A stretch of 64,000 bases of DNA from contig NZ_JBHTJH010000017.1 of NCBI RefSeq assembly GCF_042675645.1, forward strand, positions 682,001 to 746,000. The letters are read 5' to 3'. The stretch's first letter is position 1; each line of letters opens with the position of its first letter. The notes under the pieces were generated by a model that worked only from the letters and a program-made list of their open reading frames with translations, did no database searches and was not told the DNA's origin. The translations under genes and the position numbers were made by a program. Below are positions 1 through 10,400 of the stretch, piece after piece. The DNA comes from Sungkyunkwania multivorans. GTDB taxonomy: Bacteria > Bacteroidota > Bacteroidia > Flavobacteriales > Flavobacteriaceae.

Positions 1-1697
1 CCTTCGATATTTCTAAATTCTCGCTGTACAAAGTCGATATCGGCAAAACCATCGATCTTCCATTTCTTGTCGGAGAGGCGCTGTCTGACATTTAATTTGG
101 CAGCAAGCCCTTGATTGTCATCATCGTCGATAGTCGAAAATAAGTTGAGGTCATTGTTGCTCAATGCCAATTCAAAGTTCATGTTGGTCTTTTCTGAAGG
201 CATATAGGAACCATTGACGACCGCCATCTGTAATTTGGTCGGTGCTGCCAATTGAATGATCGGTTCATAGTTTCCCTGCGGCACGCCAAGAATAGGGGCA
301 ACGTATTCAAAGATATTGCCAACGGCGACATCATTGGCAATAATGTAATTTCCAAGATTGGGACCTACAAGACTAAAGCGTACATTAAAAAGTTCGTCGT
401 TAGGGTTGTTGGAAAAAACGAACACCTCTTCCCCACCGACCATTTCTTTACGGTATTGGATACGATTCTCATCAAAAGCTGCTTCTACCGCCGAAGGTGC
501 TTGCATCAAGGTGCGGTCGTCACCGGCGTCACTTAAAATTTGCACCTGTTCTGTCGATAGATTCTGTTGTATTGGTTGGTTCTTGGCATCATTTTCTGAA
601 TAGACATACCCGGCGATCTTAAAGTTTTCATTTGTATGTTGTGTACCACCGTAGGCGATAAAGCGCGTATAATTGTTGTCGGTGAATTGATATTCGACAG
701 TAATGCGCATATCTGAAGTGATGGGATAGGTGGCGTTAAAACGAAGCTCTCCGGCATTGTAATCGATCACGTAGTCGTTGTTCTCTCCGCGTTCCAACAG
801 AATCCCGTTGACATATACGCGCTCGCTACCCGAAATGATAAGTATGAACAATTCGTTGTTAGGACCTAATAGTTTATAAGGGCCTTGGTTGCCTTCCTGT
901 CCTTGAAACTGACTTTGAGTATAGCGTCCCCGCACCAATGCTCCGGAGCCATAAAGCTCTGTCCTTGAATTCTCATGATTCAAATTGGCGGTGATGGCAA
1001 TACCTTGAACCTTTTTGGTAAAGCGCATAAAGTACGAATCGCTATTCTCCAGGTTGACATCGCCAGCTCTGACCTTCCAGTTTTGACTTTCGAGCTCGAT
1101 AAATACTTGGTCAAATTCATCCAGTCGTTGCGAATAGCCACTTTCTTGCAATGGGATATTCGCATCTTTGATAGACGCTCTTAATGTGATCTTGTCGGAA
1201 AGCTTTCCTGCTATTTGGAGGTCCAATTGTGAGTTGAGCACTGCATTTTGGTTGTTACCAATGGTGACCCCTCGCGAAATACTTCCAGAGGTAGCGAGCC
1301 CTGCGAAAGGCGAGAACGGACTGCGCTTATCTTGTTGGAGCGAATATAAGTTGGTACTGTTGCCATTGCTGTCGAGAATCAGATTCTCATCCAAGGCAAA
1401 GTACTTTTTGGTCAAAAAGGTTGGGTATCGAAGATAATTGATGGTCAGTGAATCCTGTCGCAAGAGTGTAGAGTCCTTCAGCATCAAGATACTTTTGGCA
1501 AAATCGACCTCATATTTAATGCTGTCGATCAAGATCTCATTGGATCTGAGTTCGAACCTCGCTGGATTGATACTTACACTGTCTATGACGATCGTATCGC
1601 TGACTGCAACATTTTTAGAGCGATCATTGGAAGTGATGTCTTGCGCCCACCCCACAAAGGAAAAAAGAAAGAGAAATATAGGCGCGAGTTGCTTCAT
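1..1697 (-). CDS. Putative secreted/outer-membrane beta-rich protein (C-terminus beyond left edge)
   Basis: The minus-strand frame is open from ATG at 1697 to the left edge (about 565 codons), so the C-terminus is missing. It begins with a clean signal peptide (MKQLAPIFLFLFSFVGWAQD, cleavage near AQ-D). The rest is rich in beta-type sequence with alternating polar and hydrophobic residues. One stretch near 770-860 reads as YVNGILLERGENNDYVIDYN, a motif style I associate with large usher-like or SprA-like surface proteins of Bacteroidota. I cannot name the family. An outer-membrane or surface location is inferred from the signal peptide and beta-rich composition only. Gene presence is near certain; function is unknown. 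Confidence 0.7.
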   Translation of the reverse strand, partial: MKQLAPIFLFLFSFVGWAQDITSNDRSKNVAVSDTIVIDSVSINPARFELRSNEILIDSIKYEVDFAKSILMLKDSTLLRQDSLTINYLRYPTFLTKKYFALDENLILDSNGNSTNLYSLQQDKRSPFSPFAGLATSGSISRGVTIGNNQNAVLNSQLDLQIAGKLSDKITLRASIKDANIPLQESGYSQRLDEFDQVFIELESQNWKVRAGDVNLENSDSYFMRFTKKVQGIAITANLNHENSRTELYGSGALVRGRYTQSQFQGQEGNQGPYKLLGPNNELFILIISGSERVYVNGILLERGENNDYVIDYNAGELRFNATYPITSDMRITVEYQFTDNNYTRFIAYGGTQHTNENFKIAGYVYSENDAKNQPIQQNLSTEQVQILSDAGDDRTLMQAPSAVEAAFDENRIQYRKEMVGGEEVFVFSNNPNDELFNVRFSLVGPNLGNYIIANDVAVGNIFEYVAPILGVPQGNYEPIIQLAAPTKLQMAVVNGSYMPSEKTNMNFELALSNNDLNLFSTIDDDDNQGLAAKLNVRQRLSDKKWKIDGFADIDFVQREFRNIE

Positions 1698-1794
1698 GTA
1701 GTACTGTAAACTATAACAGCACTAAATTATTTTATTTGTTGGAGATAATAAATTTATTGGGGGAAAACCCGTGGCAATGATCATTCTCGACTTT

Positions 1795-2373
1795 CTAACC
1801 CCATATTTCATTAAGATATACGATCCCAAAAATCCATCCCAAATACAAGGCGGTGTAAGCGAAGGAGTATATTGCTGAGATTCCAATGTCCCCTTTTGTT
1901 TTATATGATGTGGCAAACACCAGTTTCAATGCTCTAAAGAAGACCCAATACAACATCGTTAAAATGACAAATATCGAAAGCCAGAATACGGTCTCTAACA
2001 CTATCAGAAGTACGAATATCAATACCGTCATAGCTATCCACAGCAACACAGACATGATAAACCCACCGATTCCGTCACCGACCTCTACATTCGGTATATT
2101 AGGAATATCGGTAGATTGGGCAAGGATATCGCTGGTTTGAAATTTTTTGAATGTTGGAAAATCATCTGTTAGTCCAACGCCCCTGTATAGCCCATAGGTC
2201 ATAAACAGAAAAAGGGCCATACCGATGATCGACAGTGAAAGATATAGGTTCGATGTGACCGTCCGGTTATAATTTTCACCTGTTAGATAAACTGTGAGGA
2301 TCGTAATCCCAATCACCAGCAATGAAACGGTGAAGATGGACTTCCCCTTGAGATACGTTTGGCTGTCTTTCAA
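1795..2373 (-). CDS. Hypothetical multi-pass membrane protein
   Basis: This 192-residue protein has four or five hydrophobic segments: about residues 14-30, 43-60, 100-145 (probably two helices) and 168-190. There is no signal peptide cleavage site or recognised catalytic motif. It lies 12 bases downstream of the DUF2007 gene on the same strand, so the two are probably co-transcribed. I do not recognise the family. The long middle hydrophobic stretch (ILLIVLETVFWLSIFVILTM-like) makes an inner-membrane location likely. Confidence 0.7.
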   Translation of the reverse strand: MKDSQTYLKGKSIFTVSLLVIGITILTVYLTGENYNRTVTSNLYLSLSIIGMALFLFMTYGLYRGVGLTDDFPTFKKFQTSDILAQSTDIPNIPNVEVGDGIGGFIMSVLLWIAMTVLIFVLLIVLETVFWLSIFVILTMLYWVFFRALKLVFATSYKTKGDIGISAIYSFAYTALYLGWIFGIVYLNEIWG

Positions 2374-2385
2374 TGAAGTTTTGAC

Positions 2386-2622
2386 CTACTTTTGATTCTT
2401 TATAAAGTTGTCCACGATTGGGCGTACTTTCTCCAATTCTGATTCATGGACCTTTAAACGAATTGTGTTAATGGTACCTCCTGCAAACCCAGCAGAAATT
2501 CCCGATTGAAATTCATTCTGAACAACGGCGGTAACGCCAACTTCTTCCAACAATCCCTTTAACATGATCACGCGTACTTCAGATCCCGAATAAATATCTA
2601 TAAATTCTGTGCTGTCACTCAT
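2386..2622 (-). CDS. DUF2007-type small protein
   Basis: A 78-residue protein that fits the DUF2007 family (putative signal-transducing protein): an N-terminal strand, a SGSEVRVIMLKGLLEEVGV helix that resembles the usual 'A..I...L..AGI' element, then IRLKVHESELEKVRPIVDNF at the end. Family members are small ferredoxin-like alpha/beta proteins with no established activity. It is the first gene of a two-gene unit with the membrane protein 12 bases downstream. There is no signal peptide, so it is cytoplasmic. Confidence 0.75.
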   Translation of the reverse strand: MSDSTEFIDIYSGSEVRVIMLKGLLEEVGVTAVVQNEFQSGISAGFAGGTINTIRLKVHESELEKVRPIVDNFIKNQK

Positions 2623-2735
2623 AATGATTAGGTTTTGATTATACAGCGGCTTCTTTCATCTAGCATCCACCATCTCTTATCTAAGATACTAAAATTAGCG
2701 GGATTTACAGCGTGATACTATTATTGGATGTCTAA

Positions 2736-3221
2736 CTACAATTCTCTAAAATATTCTGCCAACGCCCTTGCTTCTTCCTCTGTAAGCTGCTGGTTGATCA
2801 TCTTTACGCCATTGTACTCTTTTAAGAGTGCGACCGCAATGGGATCTTTTTCCAGCATTTCGTCTGGATTGAGCATAATGTTCATCACCCAAGTAGGATT
2901 CCGGCGTTCGTAGATATCTTTCATCGGCGGTCCGATGAACCGCTCGGCTGCCTTATGGCAGGCGATACATTTCACTTTGAAGATGCCTTCTCCTTTAGTG
3001 GCCAAGTCCTTGTCGATCTGCTCTTCAAATGAAAAGTCTTTGATCGGCCCAATACCTTGGTTATCCATATCGACGGGTGTGGTGCTTGTTACCTTCGGAG
3101 GTACCTTCTTGGTTTCTTTCTTGCTCTGATATTCAAACTTTCCCTTTTTCTCCTCCTTTCCGCCGCAGGCGATAAAGGTGACTACAATGATAGAAGTGAG
3201 TATGGTCTTTAGCGTTCTCAT
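2736..3221 (-). CDS. Cytochrome c lipoprotein
   Basis: A 161-residue lipoprotein. Residues 1-19 form a lipoprotein signal (VVTFIAC, lipidated Cys19), followed by a charged, low-complexity linker to about residue 60. A single class I cytochrome c domain follows, with the haem-binding motif CIACH at 85-89. A GPPM segment downstream could supply the methionine axial ligand. The protein ends in the usual C-terminal helix (EEEARALAEYFREL). It is probably membrane-anchored on the periplasmic side and carries electrons. The partner is not evident, since no oxidase or dehydrogenase gene is adjacent. Confidence 0.85.
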   Translation of the reverse strand: MRTLKTILTSIIVVTFIACGGKEEKKGKFEYQSKKETKKVPPKVTSTTPVDMDNQGIGPIKDFSFEEQIDKDLATKGEGIFKVKCIACHKAAERFIGPPMKDIYERRNPTWVMNIMLNPDEMLEKDPIAVALLKEYNGVKMINQQLTEEEARALAEYFREL

Positions 3222-3310
3222 CTGATTTTGGTTTTGGAACTTTAAATATACTAATAAAGCTTCTGGCAGGATAATTTTAATAAGGCCTGAACAAATCGAA
3301 ACCGTTTTTG

Positions 3311-4288
3311 TTAATTATTTTTTGAGGCATCGAGTCCCTTTACGAAATCTAAGGCGCGTTTCTCATTATAATAGACATTATCCTTGTCGTAGAATCCAAC
3401 ATGTCCGCCATATTTCGGTATTTCCAAATAAAGACTGGAGCTCTCTTCAGCTTCTTCAATGGGAAAACATTCTTCAGATAGAAAAGAATCATTCTTGGCA
3501 TTGATGATCAAAGTAGGGATATCGATGTTCCTTATATATTGAAGGCAACTGGCCTTTTCGTAATAGTCCAATGCATCTTTGTAACCATGGGCTTTGGCAG
3601 TATAAAGATCGTCAAAGTCCTTTAGGGTTCTGATCTTATCGAAGTCGGCATCGGAAACCTTGTCGGGAAATTGTGCTTGTTTCCAGCGTAACTTTTCCAG
3701 CAAATGCCTTTTGAAACGTCGCGAATAAAGGAAGTTCTTTTGCTTGTGAATTTCAAGCATCGAACCATAGAGATAGCATGGAACCGAGACGGCAATGGCA
3801 GCTTTGATCTCCTTTGGAATATTCTGTCGCTCTCCCAAATACTTGAGAGTAAGATTTCCACCAAGGCTAAATCCCTTGATAACGATTTCAGTATAACTTT
3901 TAGTGGCAAGCACATATTCGATAACGGCGGCAAGGTCTTCGGTAGCCCCAGAATGGTATGAACGATATAAAGCATTGGGTTCGCCGCTACAACTACGATG
4001 ATTTACAGCAAGTGCATCATATCCATTCCTATTGAATATCTTTGCCGTACCCAATACATAAGGGCGTTGTGCATTTCCTTCTAGACCATGGAGAACGACG
4101 ATGAGTTTCTCCGTTTTATCTTTGGCAAAGCTCCAATCGAGATCCAGAAAGTCCCCATCGGGCAATGTAATACGTTCGCGTTGCTGCGAGATACTATTTA
4201 CCTTTCTGAAGACACCTGCGTATATGGTGGCAAAGTGTCCATTTTTGAAAACATGAGGTGGGTTGTAGGTGGATGGGATGATCGGCAT
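3311..4288 (-). CDS. YheT-type alpha/beta hydrolase
   Basis: A 325-residue cytoplasmic alpha/beta hydrolase of the YheT/ABHD1-3 type. The oxyanion region is VVLHGLEG (about 64-71), the family-typical NHRSCSGEPN follows at about 96-105, and the nucleophile elbow is GFSLGG with Ser141. A late histidine lies in YGGHVGFYD. Length matches the family (about 320-330). Its ATG shares one base with the stop codon of the upstream bestrophin gene (position 4288), so translation of the two is probably coupled. The natural substrate is unknown; family members act as esterases. Confidence 0.88.
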   Translation of the reverse strand: MPIIPSTYNPPHVFKNGHFATIYAGVFRKVNSISQQRERITLPDGDFLDLDWSFAKDKTEKLIVVLHGLEGNAQRPYVLGTAKIFNRNGYDALAVNHRSCSGEPNALYRSYHSGATEDLAAVIEYVLATKSYTEIVIKGFSLGGNLTLKYLGERQNIPKEIKAAIAVSVPCYLYGSMLEIHKQKNFLYSRRFKRHLLEKLRWKQAQFPDKVSDADFDKIRTLKDFDDLYTAKAHGYKDALDYYEKASCLQYIRNIDIPTLIINAKNDSFLSEECFPIEEAEESSSLYLEIPKYGGHVGFYDKDNVYYNEKRALDFVKGLDASKNN

Positions 4289-5289
4289 TAATACAAAATA
4301 TTATCCTGTGGCTGAATCTTTGGAGGAAGTTCCTCTTCGTCAAGCATGTCTCTAAGGTCGATCTCGATCGTTCTACATAATGCGGTCATAGGAACATCGT
4401 TGACCCTGCCTTCAAAAGGGTCTTCACTATTGCTGCCCACTTTTTCCATCGTGGTAAAGATCCAAGAGACCAATACCGTAAGTGGGATCATCAAAAATAT
4501 GAACCACGACCTCATATCGCCGTCCATGTTTCGCAACTGTCCTTCAAAAACATTTAGCAGACCAAAAGGAAGTAACAATACAAAGATCCAGGTGAACACG
4601 GTGCTAAAGTAAGCGTACTGCCTTGGAAATGGCGTGTTCTTAATGCGCTCGCATTTCCCCTGAAGATTGTATAATTCTTCCAGTACACCATGCATCAATT
4701 GCTTGTCAAATTCGGTCATCTTTTTTTCATTTAGCAACTGCTTTAACTGTAAGCCCTGATTCTTCACCAGATTGGTGGCCACATTCTTACGCTTGCTAAG
4801 ATCTTCATATTCTTTCTTGGAAACAAAGAGCAATACTGCATCGCAGGCAGGATTTTTTTCACCATGCTTTTTAAAAAGTCGCTCAACAGAGGCATTTTCT
4901 TTGATCGAGAAAGAGGTCGGTTGCCGTAATTGAATGCGCAACGCATTGATCCAACCAATATGCCTATAGATCAATGTTTTTTTGGTCTCGTGATCTGCAT
5001 CTACAAGGCATAATACTTGATTGGCCCATGTTCTGGAATAATTGACGATACCGCCCCAGATCTTTCTAGCCTCCCAGAACCTATCATAGCTCTGACTATT
5101 TTTAAATCCAATATAGAATGCTACCGCAATACCGATCACCGTTAGAGGTTGAAAGGGAATGTCGATATGTGTCCATCCTAAAAAGTGATACACCGAAAAA
5201 ATAGCACCCGCCCAAATGATAAAAAATAAAAGGTTCTTCCAAGCATAGCGAAGAATGAGCCCCCAACCGATATTTCGTTTTATATACAT
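4288..5289 (-). CDS. Bestrophin family ion channel
   Basis: This 333-residue protein matches the bacterial bestrophin (RFP-TM) family. It has an N-terminal amphipathic start, TM1 around 18-35, then GFKNSQSYDRFWEARKIWGG, which is the family signature between TM1 and the first cytoplasmic helices. Two further membrane segments lie at about 228-250 and 263-282. Bestrophins form pentameric anion or cation channels in the inner membrane. The stop codon overlaps the start of the YheT-type hydrolase by one base, implying an operon. Confidence 0.87.
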   Translation of the reverse strand: MYIKRNIGWGLILRYAWKNLLFFIIWAGAIFSVYHFLGWTHIDIPFQPLTVIGIAVAFYIGFKNSQSYDRFWEARKIWGGIVNYSRTWANQVLCLVDADHETKKTLIYRHIGWINALRIQLRQPTSFSIKENASVERLFKKHGEKNPACDAVLLFVSKKEYEDLSKRKNVATNLVKNQGLQLKQLLNEKKMTEFDKQLMHGVLEELYNLQGKCERIKNTPFPRQYAYFSTVFTWIFVLLLPFGLLNVFEGQLRNMDGDMRSWFIFLMIPLTVLVSWIFTTMEKVGSNSEDPFEGRVNDVPMTALCRTIEIDLRDMLDEEELPPKIQPQDNILY

Positions 5290-5353
5290 AGCGATACTTT
5301 AATTGACTTAAAAATAACATCTTGCCCTCTGAATGGCAAATTTCATGCGAAGT

Positions 5354-6712
5354 TCAAGAGGGAACAGTCGCAGAAACTTTCGCTGAACGTAATCTCATTG
5401 GTCGATGTCTTAACCAATGTATGGTCATCAATAGACTTATCACCAAAAAGATACCACTCCCTACAATGAATACCATGGTAGTCATACTCTCAAACAACAA
5501 TCCCCCCAAAATAAGGCCGATCATACTTGCAAAGCTACCCATGCTATTACCATATCCCTGAATGGCTCCTTGCATACTCCTATCCCCAACTTTGGCCAAA
5601 AGTGCCAGAAAACTTGGCCACATCAAACCATTTCCAATAGACAGAAGGGTGATGGCGACATACAGAAGGGTGATATTCTGTTGAGTGAGCAATACGAAGC
5701 TACTGGCTAAAAACAAAGAACCGACAAGAATTAAAGATTGATTGCGAACCTTTCCAGAGAGACGTGTCAGCACTGGTCCTTGAATGATGATCATGACAAG
5801 GCTTGAATATGCTAAGAAAACACCCAGGTCGGTTGCGGTCCAATCCAAAAGCGTACTGGCGTAGATCGGCAATCCAGCATAGAATAAGCTGAATGCCAAA
5901 AAGGTCAAAAAATAAACGGTATACAGCACCGGAATTCCTGGCTGCTTTAACACCGAAAGAAAGCCTTTGTGCGATTCAGGTTGCAGCTGCTCCTCTCCTT
6001 GTGTATAACAATCCTTATGCTCCACTTGAAAAAAACGTCTGAAAGATGTCAAATTCACGTTGGAGGTATCCACAACGCAGGGATTGCTTTCTTTGAGTCG
6101 AGTGTTGATGACAAAGATGGCGATCAACGATATTAACGCCGCCAACATCAGTGGCAATGATTCCCCCAGTATCGTCGATGCCAAGATTCCGGCGACGGCA
6201 GGTCCCAGTACAAAACCTGTGCTTGTCGAAGCGCCCATGAGTCCGAAGTTTTTGTTGCGGTCCTCATCTGTAGAAATATCAGAGAGATACGCATTGGCCA
6301 CGGAGACATTTCCACCGGTAAAGCCATCAAATATCCTCGCGACAAAGATCATGATCAGTGGCAGTGTCATGACATAACTTCCTGTTAACTCTGTATTTTG
6401 GGACCAGAGTTCGGTTTTAGGAAGTATGAAGGCCAAAAGAAACAATAGCCATGCGAGAAAGGTGCCAGCCTGAGAGATGATCAACACCTTTTTTCTTCCA
6501 ATACGGTCTGAGAGCCTTCCTAAGATTGGAGCACCAATAAATTGGAAGAAGGGGTACATCGCTCCAAGAATACCATAGATAAATCCATTTCCACCGAGGT
6601 CGGTAACGATAAAAATTAGGATAGGAATGACAATGCTATAACCAAGGATTCCAATGAAGTTTACCAAAAGGATAGGGAAGATCTTTGACTTAAAGAAGCT
6701 GGATATGGACAT
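5354..6712 (-). CDS. MFS transporter (TetA-like drug/metabolite exporter)
   Basis: A 452-residue major facilitator with about 12 membrane helices. The MFS motif A between TM2 and TM3 is clear (GRLSDRIGRKKVLI, about 63-76), and the N-terminal half (FIGILGYSIVIPIL, then FVARIFDGFTGGN) resembles the TetA/DHA1 group of proton antiporters. A hydrophilic loop at about 210-250 separates the two six-helix halves. The substrate cannot be read from sequence. It stands alone, 64 bases upstream of the bestrophin gene on the same strand. Confidence 0.85.
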   Translation of the reverse strand: MSISSFFKSKIFPILLVNFIGILGYSIVIPILIFIVTDLGGNGFIYGILGAMYPFFQFIGAPILGRLSDRIGRKKVLIISQAGTFLAWLLFLLAFILPKTELWSQNTELTGSYVMTLPLIMIFVARIFDGFTGGNVSVANAYLSDISTDEDRNKNFGLMGASTSTGFVLGPAVAGILASTILGESLPLMLAALISLIAIFVINTRLKESNPCVVDTSNVNLTSFRRFFQVEHKDCYTQGEEQLQPESHKGFLSVLKQPGIPVLYTVYFLTFLAFSLFYAGLPIYASTLLDWTATDLGVFLAYSSLVMIIIQGPVLTRLSGKVRNQSLILVGSLFLASSFVLLTQQNITLLYVAITLLSIGNGLMWPSFLALLAKVGDRSMQGAIQGYGNSMGSFASMIGLILGGLLFESMTTMVFIVGSGIFLVISLLMTIHWLRHRPMRLRSAKVSATVPS

Positions 6713-6872
6713 TGGACAAGATTTACTTAAAGATATGAAAACCAGTTGATTTTGATCTTTTCGTCTGTGAGAGTAATTTCAATTTTGTTGAACAAATTTT
6801 AACCAGCATTTAACACTTTTGCTATTTGAAGTTATTTAGACAGATTCTAAATTTACAGAAAAAGATATTGTT

Positions 6873-7100
6873 ATGAATACCGACCTCATTTTAGAAGCCG
6901 AAGCTTACGAACAGACAAAACTCCGTTTTGTCACTACAGACGACCGTATCGTTGCTGCACGAAAACTAAAAGAATATGTTTTGGGTATCAACGAGATCTA
7001 CAAGAAGACGAAAGATTCTAGTTTAATGGATCTGATGAAACGGTTGACAGCCAAGAAAAGAAAAGTAGAAAAACGTCTTAAAGGGAGACCGACAGTTTAG
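6873..7100 (+). CDS. Small basic hypothetical protein
   Basis: A 75-residue, predominantly helical, lysine/arginine-rich protein (KRLTAKKRKVEKRLKGRP near the C-terminus). It has no signal peptide, membrane segment or cysteine. It stands alone in its own unit: the MFS gene is divergent, and a strong hairpin terminator lies 117 bases downstream at 7218-7253. Codon use and the isolated terminator support a real gene. I do not recognise the family; the basic tail is compatible with binding nucleic acid or ribosomes, but that is speculation. Confidence 0.6.
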   Translation: MNTDLILEAEAYEQTKLRFVTTDDRIVAARKLKEYVLGINEIYKKTKDSSLMDLMKRLTAKKRKVEKRLKGRPTV

Positions 7101-7217
7101 GATTCGACCAGTCGTTTGCAAGAGACACTTTTGCCAAAAAATATTGATTTGGTTGATTTTGCCCGTGCTTTTTCCCGCTATGAATGAGTATCGAGGTAAT
7201 AAGTGTTAGTTAGTTAG

Positions 7218-7253
7218 AAAGTACCCTCATGTGTTCGTGAGGGTACTTTTTTT
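7218..7253 (+). terminator. Rho-independent terminator after the small basic gene
   Basis: A perfect 12-bp stem, aaagtaccctca (7218-7229) with tgagggtacttt (7238-7249), encloses the 8-base loop tgtgttcg. The T-run continues to 7253. Confidence 0.88.
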
Positions 7254-7287
7254 CAAATAGGCTCCTAATTGGACTTAAATATAGAAA

Positions 7288-7318
7288 GACCCGTCAGGTT
7301 TTCAAAACCTGACGGGTC
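7288..7318. repeat. Perfect 31-base palindrome
   Basis: gacccgtcaggtttt (7288-7302) is followed by one central base and then its exact reverse complement (7304-7318). There is no T-run on the plus strand and only a weak one on the minus strand, so it is not a standard terminator. Similar CTGTCAGGTTTT-type palindromes recur between genes in other flavobacteria as far as I recall. It may be a dispersed REP-like element, or could help to end the convergent icmF transcript. Confidence 0.7.
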
Positions 7319-7489
7319 CAATAGAACTGCTATTTATTTAGGAAAACTCGAGATCGTATTTACGTAGGGACAACTGATTCAATTAAATTTCCTAGCCTTA
7401 CACCGTAATTAGCACGACCCCAAATATCGTTTTACTCTTTTCGGGGTAAGCGATATGCAATATTTGCGTTGCAAAATGATGCGTGCTGC

Positions 7490-10400
7490 TTACATATTTC
7501 TCCTGTACTGGCCACCGACCTCAAATAGTGCTGAGGTGATCTGTCCTAGCGAACACACCTTAGTGGCCTCCATGAGTTCCTCAAAGATGTTCTCGTTGTG
7601 GATCGCCGCTTCCTGCACTTTAGAGAGTTGCTCTTTTGCTTCGGCTGTATTGGCCTTATTCAAATTTTCTTTGGTAGCTATCTGAAACTGCTTCTCTTCC
7701 TCTGTTGCACGGATCACTTCTGCCGGCAAAACCGTTGGAGATCCTTTTGAGCTTAAAAAGGTATTTACCCCGATGATTGGAAATTCTCCCGTATGCTTCA
7801 GAGTTTCGTAATACAAGCTCTCTTCTTGGATCTTACTGCGCTGGTACATGGTTTCCATGGCACCAAGCACACCACCACGCTCTGTGATACGATCAAATTC
7901 TTGCAAAACGGCCTCTTCGACCAGATCGGTCAATTCTTCAATAATGAATGCACCTTGTATCGGATTCTCGTTTTTCGCCAGACCAAGCTCTTTGTTGATG
8001 ATCAATTGGATGGCCATAGCTCTACGAACAGATTCTTCGGTCGGGGTGGTAATGGCCTCGTCGTACGCATTGGTATGAAGCGAATTGCAGTTATCATAAA
8101 TGGCATATAATGCCTGAAGCGTCGTTCGGATATCATTAAAGTCGATCTCTTGGGCATGCAAACTCCTTCCCGAGGTCTGAATGTGATACTTTAACATTTG
8201 CGCTCGCGGATTGGCTCCGTATTTATATTTCATCGCCTTTGCCCAGACCTTTCGAGCCACACGGCCGATGACAGCGTATTCCGGATCGATCCCATTGCTA
8301 AAGAAAAATGAGAGGTTTGGGCCAAATTTATTGATGTCCATCCCTCGACTCAAATAGTATTCTACATAGGTAAAACCATTTGCCAATGTGAAGGCCAATT
8401 GCGTAATGGGATTAGCTCCGGCCTCAGCGATATGATACCCAGAGATGGATACCGAATAAAAGTTTCGTACCGAATTCTCAATAAAGTACTCTTGCACATC
8501 ACCCATAAGTCGCAGTGCAAATTCAGTAGAGAAGATACAGGTGTTTTGCGCTTGATCCTCCTTTAGAATATCTGCCTGTACCGTTCCTCTTACCTGAGAC
8601 AAGGTTGCAGCCTTTATCTTCTGATACACATCTTCTGGAAGCACTTGATCCCCCGTAACACCGAGTAGCATCAAGCCTAAACCATCGTTCCCTTCAGGTA
8701 ATTCACCATTGTACGATGGTCTTTCAACGCCTTTATCCTTATATATATTTTTGATCTTTCTTTCTACCTCTTCTTCAAGGCCGTTCTCTTTTATGTATAA
8801 TTCGCACTGCTGATCGATGGCCGCATTCATAAAGAAACCAAGCAGCATCGGAGCAGGACCATTGATGGTCATACTCACCGAGGTCATAGCATCGGCTAAA
8901 TTAAAGCCCGAATATAGTTTCTTTGCATCGTCCAAACAGCAGATGGAAACTCCTGCATTCCCGATCTTCCCATAGATATCGGGCCGATGCCCAGGGTCAT
9001 TTCCATAGAGGGTTACACTATCAAATGCGGTTGACAATCGTTTGGCTGGCATTCCCAAACTCACGTAATGAAAACGGCGGTTGGTACGCTCAGGGCCGCC
9101 TTCACCCGCAAACATTCTGGTAGGGTCTTCTCCTGTTCTCTTAAATGGATACAAGCCTGCGGTATATGGGAATTCTCCCGGTACGTTCTCCTGTAAACTC
9201 CAACGTAACAGATCACCCCAGGCCTCATATTTTGGAAGGGCCACCTTTGGAATATCGCTATGTGACAGTGACTTGGTATGGGTCTCTATCTTTATTTCCT
9301 TGTCTCGGACCTTAAATGAATAGATAGGGTCTTTATATCGCTGTACTTTTTCAGACCAATTTAATATGATCTCCCAATTATAAGGATCAAGATTCATTTT
9401 CACCTTGTTGAATTCAGCGATCAGTAGACCGATAAATTCAATATCACTTTCCTCTACTTGTCGTTGGATCGCTTCTTCATTCAACCCAGATTTCATCAAA
9501 AATGTAGCTTCGATAGCCCCTTGGTGCACTTTAGCCACCGATAGAATGGTCTGAAAGATGCCATAGAGCTTTTGTGCTACGTTTACCTGGGTACTCGCCG
9601 TCTTGTCATAGGCACGGTTATTCTCTGAGATCTCCGAAAGATAACGGGTACGAGCGGGAGGGATCACAAAGACCTTCTCGGACATTTCCTTGGAGATTTC
9701 AAAGGTCGATCTAAGGTCTGCCTCGGTCTTCTCTACGATCTTATCCATGATCGCTTTGTAGAGCGTATTCATCCCAGGGTCATTGAATTGTGAAGCGATA
9801 GTGCCAAACACCGGCAGTTCTTCTTGAGGGGTATCCCAAAGATTGTGATTGCGCATATATTGTTTCTTCACATCCCGCAAGGCATCCAAGGCACCTCGCT
9901 TGTCAAATTTATTGATGGCAACGAGGTCTGCAAAATCGAGCATATCAATTTTCTCCAGTTGTGTGGCAGCGCCAAATTCTGGCGTCATCACATAGAGTGA
10001 TACATCGCTATGCTCTAGGATTTCGGTATCCGATTGTCCGATTCCAGAAGTTTCTAAAATGATGAGGTCATATTCAGCAGCTTTTAGGACTTCAATCGCC
10101 TCATTCACATATTTTGAAAGGGCCAAATTGCTTTGGCGTGTGGCCAAGCTTCGCATGTAAACGCGCGGATTGTTGATGGCGTTCATTCGGATCCGGTCTC
10201 CCAACAAGGCGCCACCCGTTTTTCGCTTGGAAGGATCTACAGAAATAAGACCGATGGTCTTTTCTGGGAAATCGATCAAAAAACGTCGTACAAGTTCATC
10301 GACCAAGGAGGATTTTCCAGCGCCGCCCGTTCCGGTGATACCGAGTACGGGAATTTGACTGGTTTCATTTTTGGCATGAATGGTCGCCAATGCATCTTTT

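Larger units (their letters stand above)
7101..7489. other. Intergenic region between the small basic gene and icmF
   Basis: This 389-base stretch separates two convergent genes. It holds about 117 bases of 3' untranslated sequence, a rho-independent terminator (7218-7253), a perfect 31-base palindrome (7288-7318), and weak dyads nearer icmF such as accccaaa...cggggt around 7410-7460. No credible open frame or RNA gene was seen. Confidence 0.6.

Noticed and set aside
252..1701. Plus-strand frames opposite the truncated left-edge gene
   Set aside because: The minus frame is continuously open for 565 codons with a signal peptide, so the plus-strand frames are shadows.
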